Source: Lithodes maja (taxonomy: Eukaryota > Arthropoda > Malacostraca > Decapoda > Lithodidae). From it: a DNA stretch of 64,000 nucleotides. The notes beneath the pieces were generated by a model. That model did not search any database. It was given only the letters and a program-made list of their open reading frames with translations, and was not told the DNA's origin. Where the stretch lies: positions 1 to 64,000 of the forward strand of contig JBAKBP010013134.1 of assembly GCA_037953745.1 (NCBI GenBank), written 5' to 3'. Positions within the stretch are counted from its first letter, which is position 1; each line of letters opens with the position of its first letter. Position numbers and translations under genes: made by a program. Shown here piece after piece: positions 58,690 to 64,000 of the stretch.

Positions 58690-58983
58690 AATCAAAGAAT
58701 TTGTTCCATTAGTTTATTAACACCTTTCACACAATTTCTTTGTAATACTTAGACCTTTTGTGCCATTTAGGTGTCATTTTTTTTTCCTGGTGAGTCATAG
58801 CAAGCCTGTAATTTTAGGAGGGACCGGCCTTTGGCCGAGACATTTTTCTACCGAAAAATGTACAAATTTATCTTGAAAGGGAGTCTAGGGGGTGTTTTTT
58901 TTAAGCCTGATGGAGGTCTAGCGAGGAAACTTAAAAAATAATTAATAAATAAATAAATATACCAAAAACCAAGCACTCCCTCC
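58690..58983 (+). mobile_element. TTAA-type MITE family P, copy g
   Basis: TTTGTGCCATTTAGGTGTC, TTTATCTTGAAAGGG and CCTGATGGAGGTCTAG blocks in P order; right end abuts TTAA 58984-58987, which is shared with Q2. Left end decayed. Confidence 0.65.
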
Positions 58984-58987
58984 TTAA

Positions 58988-59577
58988 CCCGGGAGCTGCG
59001 GGAAGACTCTCCTGAGTAAGTAAAATTAAAAATCAACTTTTGACATCGAAATTTTATTTTATTTTTTATTTTTATTTATTTATTTTTTTTTTGGCCCCTG
59101 GGCCATGCAAAATCTCAGTCCTCTACCTCCCCTCCTTCCCCACTTTCCTCCTATCCCTCAGTTATCACCTATTTTCCCTATTATTCCCTTATTCTGAGGT
59201 ATATTTTCGTGCTAACATTAGCGAGTTGCAAGCAGGGTGTTGTCATCACTGATGGCAATCGAGTGCAAGAGAGAGAGAGAGAGAGTATCGATCGACTGTG
59301 TCGCAGTGGCCTTGGGGAAAATTGGCGGGAAGGTAGCTTGCCTCACCCATACATTATACAACTCGCGGGCTATATCTCCGATTTTGACCATCCAAACGCT
59401 GTTTTCACTCGTTTTATTGTTGTTTCAGGTTAATACCTTTATAATCAACCCATAATAGGCGCATATGGATAATTATTAATGCTATTAATGGTACAATGAA
59501 TATTTTAGTGACGGAAACACCTCAAATACGTCAGCACAGGGGGAGGTTTTCAATTACCCCCGTGCGCACTTCAGAGG
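58988..59577 (+). mobile_element. TTAA-flanked MITE family Q, copy 2
   Basis: 590 bases from CCCGGGAGCTGCGGGAAGAC to GCACTTCAGAGG, TTAA at 58984-58987 and 59578-59581. Same internal order as Q1 and Q3. Confidence 0.88.
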
Positions 59578-59581
59578 TTAA

Positions 59582-60053
59582 CTCTCAAAGAGTGGGGCCG
59601 TTTGTAACTACCTGCCAAGCTGGCATATTTACCCTAAACGAGCTTCATTCCATGCTCTTTTTCATGCATAAAGAAGAGCCAGAGCGTGATACAATTATGT
59701 ATCTGTGAAAGGGCGATAATAGAGCTTTCCAATGACACCTGAATCATCCTTGTACGACCACGGGTTATGCTGTAGTGATCGCGCAACGAGAGGTGAAAAA
59801 CCCTAAAATAAGGTGATTTCCCCAGTTTTTTCCTGGTCTCGCGAGGCCGTGGGTGTGGAATGTTGCAGTGGGGGGCTCAGTCACAGTTCTGTGGTCGGAC
59901 CGAACGGTCAGAGCCCGCCTATCGTCCTCCCAACGCGTGGACTCTCTCTCAGAGCCGATAATGAGCTCAAAATGCCGCCCGTCATATGACAGGTACCGCC
60001 AGATTGTCCATTGTTCTCTAGCCCGTCATATGACGGGTACCGCCAGTTAGGTG
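59582..60053. other. TTAA-bounded spacer with repeated palindrome
   Basis: AGCCCGTCATATGACRGGTA and CCGCCAG occur twice (about 59980 and 60018); CCCGTCATATGACGGG is a 16-base perfect palindrome. Bounded by the TTAA of Q2 and of U2, so it may be another TTAA element, but its ends do not match each other. Short ORFs are not supported. Confidence 0.4.
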
Positions 60054-60057
60054 TTAA

Positions 60058-60285
60058 CCATTTCACGCATTTATGACGTAGAGGTTGCCAGATTAGCAAG
60101 AAGAAATAGAGTTCTCTCACTCTTATAATTACCTCTCCAAAATTAGTTTTCTGCCCACAGCTAACTCAAAGACAACTGCAGAGGTTGAAGTAATTAAACT
60201 AAAGGTTTCTAAATACCCCTGATGGTAACAAAGGCTTTAAAGTATCCCCAATAGGCTCAAAATCGCGTCTTATGTCGGAGAGGGT
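60058..60285 (-). mobile_element. TTAA-flanked MITE family U, copy 2
   Basis: 228 bases, the inverted counterpart of 58356-58582 with few differences, TTAA at 60054-60057 and 60286-60289. Confidence 0.87.
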
Positions 60286-60387
60286 TAAAATCTCCAAGCT
60301 TATGTAGTGAAGCACCCTGGCAGCAAATAGAGGTAACCTGAGTTATACACCATGATACTGAATACACAGATGTGTTCCTCCCGCGTA

Positions 60388-60600
60388 AGCCGGTATCACA
60401 CGAGCACTTTTTTCACTCAACATTTAATCCTCAACACTGGTCTGGCAGCTTATGAGGTAAACATTTTATATTTTTATGTTACCTACATTCATCCATCGTC
60501 AGAATAATGTCCGATACCAGTGCAAAATACTCCAGAAATGTTGCCAGAAAAATGTTGACCAATGAATGTTGACTATAAAAGCTCTCGTGTGATACCGGCT
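60388..60600. mobile_element. TIR MITE family X, 213 bp
   Basis: AGCCGGTATCACACGAGCAC at left and inverse GTGTGATACCGGCT at right; arms of about 38 bases including CAACATT. No clear target duplication; superfamily unknown. Confidence 0.75.
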
Positions 60601-61093
60601 TTATGGTGAACACTCGGTAATAAACCCCATGTCCAGCCAAACACATCACTCTTGTCAGCTTTATTTAGTTATTATGTTTTTGTTTTTGGTAAGGATGTCT
60701 TTGTTTACATTCCGTTCCCGTCTATGAGTGAGTGTATATAAGTAAACTGTTTTCCACCTCGTATATTTTTTTATTGTATTCATATATAAATATCTGAGGG
60801 CAAGCCATTGATTTTGGGGGCTGATAAGTGATTGGTGCTTCTGAATGCTTATGTGCTTGCTTTTTGTGGGCGAACTGTTATGTGTTCTTCTCTTCTCACC
60901 TCTTTTGTTTCTTTCTTGTGTCTCTTGCTGATCCTCCCTACCCCTTGTGGGAGTAAGAGCTGGCTACTGACTGACAGATTGACTTCATATAAATATAAAA
61001 GTCATCCTACCAAATCGAATAAGAGGGTCCATCAATCACCCACCCTAGCCCGCCTCTCAGTGCGTGGTGGTAACACAAACGCATTATTTATTT

Positions 61094-61141
<48 letters not shown>

Positions 61142-61346
61142 TACAAAGGAAATCAAGCAACAACAGATCTAGTGACTCTTCTAGGCTGCTTGTCCTCCAA
61201 AACACTGAGGATCAAGTGTCCAAACAGTGGTTTAGAGTGGGTAAGGGAACATTGGAAAGGGAACTACTGCCCTGGAACTAATGTCCGTGGCAGGACTAGG
61301 AAGTTAGTAGGGGACATATGGGTTAGTAACTGAGGGGAGGATAAAG
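60601..61346. other. Non-coding spacer with (GT)n(GA)n microsatellite
   Basis: (GT)n at about 61097-61125 followed by (GA)n to 61142. 61210-61346 is probably the 3' UTR of the CR1-like element that ends at 61347. An ORF at 60832-61281 runs through the microsatellite and is not supported. Confidence 0.5.
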
Positions 61347-62580
61347 TTATTCATTTACAAACGCAGTCAGTCGCGGGTTTGATGCGAGATATTTGTCTAG
61401 GCGGAATTTAACCCGGGAACTGCGGGAAGACTCTTTAGAGTTCGGCCGGCGTACTGCGGGAAGACTCTCTGGAGTAAGTAAAACTAAAAATCAACTTTTT
61501 ACATCGAAATTTTTTTTTTTTTTTATTTTTTTTTTTTTTTTTTTTTGCCCCTGGGCCATGCAAAATCTCAGTCCTCTACCTCCCCTCCTTCCCCACTTTC
61601 CTCCTATTCCTCAGTTATCACCTATTTTCCCTATTATTCCCTTATTCTGAGGTATATTTTCGTGCTAACATTAGCGAGTTGCAAGCAGGGTGTTGTCATC
61701 ACTGATGGCCATCGAGTGCAAGAGAGAGAGAGAGTATCGATCGACTGTGTCTCAGTGGCCTTGGGGGAAATTGGCGGGAAAGGAGTTTGCCTCACCCATA
61801 GATTATACAACTCGCGGGCTATATCTCCGATTTTGACCATCCAAACGCTGTTTTCACTCGTTTTATTGTTGTTTCAGGTTAATACCTTTATAATCAACCC
61901 ATAATAGGCGCATATGGATAATTATTAATGCTATTAATGGTACAATGAATATTTTAGTGACGAAAAACCTCAAATACGTCAGCACAGGGGGAGGTTTTCA
62001 TTTACCCCCGTGCGCACTTCAGAGGTTAAATGAATCAACGGTGCTGCAGTCTATAACGTCTCGGGGAAGCCCATTCCACAAGTTGACAACTCGATTGAAG
62101 AAGAAATTCTTAGATTCGTGCGAGTTAAAAGATTTACCAATAATTTTGCAACCGTTTCCCCGCGTGTAATTAGATTGGTCGATAGTGAAGTACTTACTAC
62201 AGTTCATATTGTCGATGCCTTTGATGATTTTGAACACTTGAATTAAGTCTCCTCTTAATCTGCGCTGGGTTAAAGGAAATAGATTTAATTCTCTAAGACG
62301 CTCTTCGTATGGTTTGTTCTTTAGGCTAGGTATCATTTTGGTAACTCTACGTTGAACTCGTTCTAGCTTGTTTATATCTTTTTGGTAATAAGGGCACCAG
62401 GATTGAACGCAGTATTCCAGAAGAGGGCGGACTAAGGAATTGTAAAGGGTTAGGATAACTTCTTTGGATTTATGCTCAAATGACCTGCCTATAAAGTCAA
62501 TTATTTTGTTTGCCTTCTTAACAACTTCTGAACATTGTTGACTCGGTTTTAGGTTACTCGATATTGTTACTGTGTTATTG
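61347..62580 (-). pseudogene. CR1-clade reverse transcriptase C-terminus, split by MITE Q3
   Basis: Minus frame: VVKKANKIIDFIGRSFEHKS, SLVRPLLEYCVQSWCPYYQK, INKLERVQRRVTKMI, YEERLRELNLFPLTQRRLRG and DLIQVFKIIKGID are the CR1 thumb and C-terminal signature. The ORF runs to VDSF at 62027, is interrupted by Q3, and resumes at 61411 with FRLDKYLASNPRLTAFVNE and a stop at 61347-61349. The join with a single TTAA keeps the frame. 5'-truncated near 62580; the catalytic palm is absent. Confidence 0.87.
61412..62025 (+). mobile_element. TTAA-flanked MITE family Q, copy 3
   Basis: 614 bases from CCCGGGAACTGCGGGAAGAC to GCACTTCAGAGG, TTAA at 61408-61411 and 62026-62029. A subterminal duplication ACTGCGGGAAGACTCT occurs twice near the left end. 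Inserted in the CR1-like ORF. Confidence 0.9.
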
Positions 62581-62584
62581 TGAT

Positions 62585-64000
62585 ATTGTTAGGTGTTTGA
62601 GAGAGAGAGAGCGTGTTTGTGTTTGAGTGAGAGAGTGTGTGTGTGTGTTTGTCTGTGAGAGAGAGAGAAAGAGAGTGTGTGTAGGTGTTTGAGAGAGAGA
62701 GAGAGAGTGTGTGTGTAGGTGGTTGAGAGAGAGAGAGAGAGTGTTTATGTGTTTGAGTGAGAGAGAGTGTGTGTGTGTTTGTCTGTGAGAGACAGAAAAG
62801 CGAGTGTGTGTAGATGTTTGCGAGAGAGTGAGAGAGAGTGTGTGTAGGTGTTTGAGAGAGACAGAGAGAGAGAGTGTGTAGGTGTTTGAGAGAGAGAGAG
62901 AGAGAGTGTGTAGGTGTTTGAGAGAGAGAGAGAGTGTGTAGGTGTTTGAGAGAGAGAGAGAGAGTGTGTGTAGGTGTTTGAGAGAGAGAGAGAGAGTGTG
63001 TGTAGGTGTTTGAGAGAGACAGAGAGAGAGAGTGTGTGTAGGTGTTGAGAGAGACAGAGAGAGAGAGTGTGTGTAGGTGTTTGAGAGAGAGAGAGAGAGA
63101 GAGTGTGTAGGTGTTTGAGAGAGAGAGAGAGAGAGTGTGTAGGTGTTTGAGAGAGAGAGAGAGTGTGTAGGTGTTTGAGAGAGAGAGAGAGAGTGTGTGT
63201 AGGTGTTTGAGAGAGAGAGAGAGAGTGTGTGTAGGTGTTTGAGAGAGAGAGAGAGAGAGTGTGTAGGTGTTTGAGAGAGACAGAGAGAGAGAGTGTGTGT
63301 AGGTGTTTGAGAGAGAGAGAGAGAGAGTGTGTAGGTGTTTGAGAGAGAGAGAGAGAGTGTGTGTGTAGGTGTTTGAGAGAGAGAGAGAGTGTTTATGTGT
63401 TTGAGTGAGAGAGTGTGTGTGTGTGTGTTTGTCTGTGAGAGAGAGAGAGAGAGTGTGTGTAGGTGTTTGAGAGAGAGAAAGAGAGAGTGTGTGTAGGTGT
63501 TTGAGAGAGAGAGAGAGTGTGTGTAGGTGTTTGAGAGAGAGAGAGAGTGTGTGTGTAGGTGTTTGAGAGAGAGAGAGTGTGTGTGTGTAGGTGTTTGAGA
63601 GAGAGAGAGAGTGTGTGTAGGTGTTTGAGAGAGAGAAAGAGAGAGTGTGTGTGTAGGTGTTTGAGAGAGAGAGAGTGTGTGTGTAGGTGTTTGAGAGAGA
63701 GAGAGAGAGTGTGTATAGGTGTTTGAGAGAGAGAGAGAGAGAGTGTTTGTTTGTTTGTCTGTGAGAGAGAAAGAGAGTGTGTGTAGGTGTTTGAGAGAGA
63801 GAGAGAGAGAGAGTGTGTGTAGGTGTTTGAGAGACAGAGAGTGTGTGTAGGTGTTTGAGAGAGAGAAAGAGAGAGAGAGAGCGTGTGTGTAGGTGTTTGA
63901 GAGAGAGAGAGAGTGTGTGTGTTGGTGTTTGAGAGAGAGAGTGTGTGTGTAGGTGTTTGAGAGAGAGTATGTGTGTGTGTTTGTCTGTGAGAGAGAGAGA
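62585..64000. repeat. Complex (GA)n/(GT)n array
   Basis: Units of GTGTGTAGGTGTTTGAGAGA with variable GA length, about 30-45 bases each, reaching the window end. Begins right after the CR1-like fragment. Confidence 0.95.

Noticed and set aside
60832..61281. 149-aa ORF
   Set aside because: Runs through (GT)n(GA)n microsatellite (CVCVCV, RERERE) without any domain.
61545..61904. ORFs of 70-120 codons inside MITE Q copies (also 43334-43753, 59040-59455)
   Set aside because: Frames differ between the three Q copies because of (GA)n and poly(T) length changes; no conserved protein.

Overview
The window is eukaryotic, repeat-dominated DNA. I found no host protein-coding gene that I could support. 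Almost all coding sequence belongs to retrotransposons, and most of the rest is short DNA transposons (MITEs) and simple or tandem repeats. The mix of DIRS-like tyrosine-recombinase retrotransposons, L2/CR1-, RTE-, Jockey- and I/Nimb-like non-LTR elements, pogo-, hAT- and Harbinger-type MITEs and long simple-repeat arrays suggests an arthropod, most plausibly a decapod crustacean. That taxonomic call is inference. Bacterial signals (operons, Shine-Dalgarno sites) do not apply.

Layout. 1-2613: two head-to-tail, 5'-truncated copies of an RNase H-bearing non-LTR element, inserted in a divergent DIRS-like ORF (2620-2791, minus). 3.2-4.1 kb: GC-rich and AT-rich tandem repeats. 4087-12755: DIRS copy A (minus), with inverted terminal repeats, an internal complementary region, an intact 870-aa gag, a nonsense-mutated RT/RNase H/methyltransferase ORF and a doubly frameshifted recombinase. 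12756-14976: mostly unidentified. 14977-28863: DIRS copy B (plus), whose 5' leader holds a complete L2-like element with both ORFs open and whose RT ORF holds a tRNA-derived SINE; its recombinase ORF is intact. Removing the two insertions gives about 8.64 kb, against 8.67 kb for copy A.

28.9-36.9 kb: a dense MITE field: Tol2-like hAT terminus, 213-bp TIR elements, TTAA-flanked elements, a pogo derivative with a transposase C-terminus, and a 479-bp Harbinger-like element. 36.9-39.9 kb: RTE copy in an AT-rich palindromic array. 40.9-43.1 kb: a 16-bp satellite of about 136 units. 43.1-49.5 kb: nested TTAA elements, a second SINE and a second RTE copy. 49.56-55.87 kb: a third I/Nimb-like element carrying a 2.7-kb Jockey-like element and a 965-bp pogo-like foldback element. 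55.88-57.27 kb: a 27-bp tandem array. 57.3-62.6 kb: more TTAA elements, an RTE fragment and a CR1-like ORF split by a TTAA element. 62.6-64 kb: (GA)n/(GT)n repeat.

The most informative signals are: (i) the DIRS internal complementary region matches a junction of the element's two ends; (ii) a Cys/His module is shared by two divergent DIRS-type gag N-termini; (iii) several insertion sites can be read directly because removing the insert plus one target copy makes an interrupted ORF continuous (TTAA, TA and TAA targets); (iv) an apparently intact L2-like element; and (v) an inverted pair of about 8.6-kb DIRS copies.
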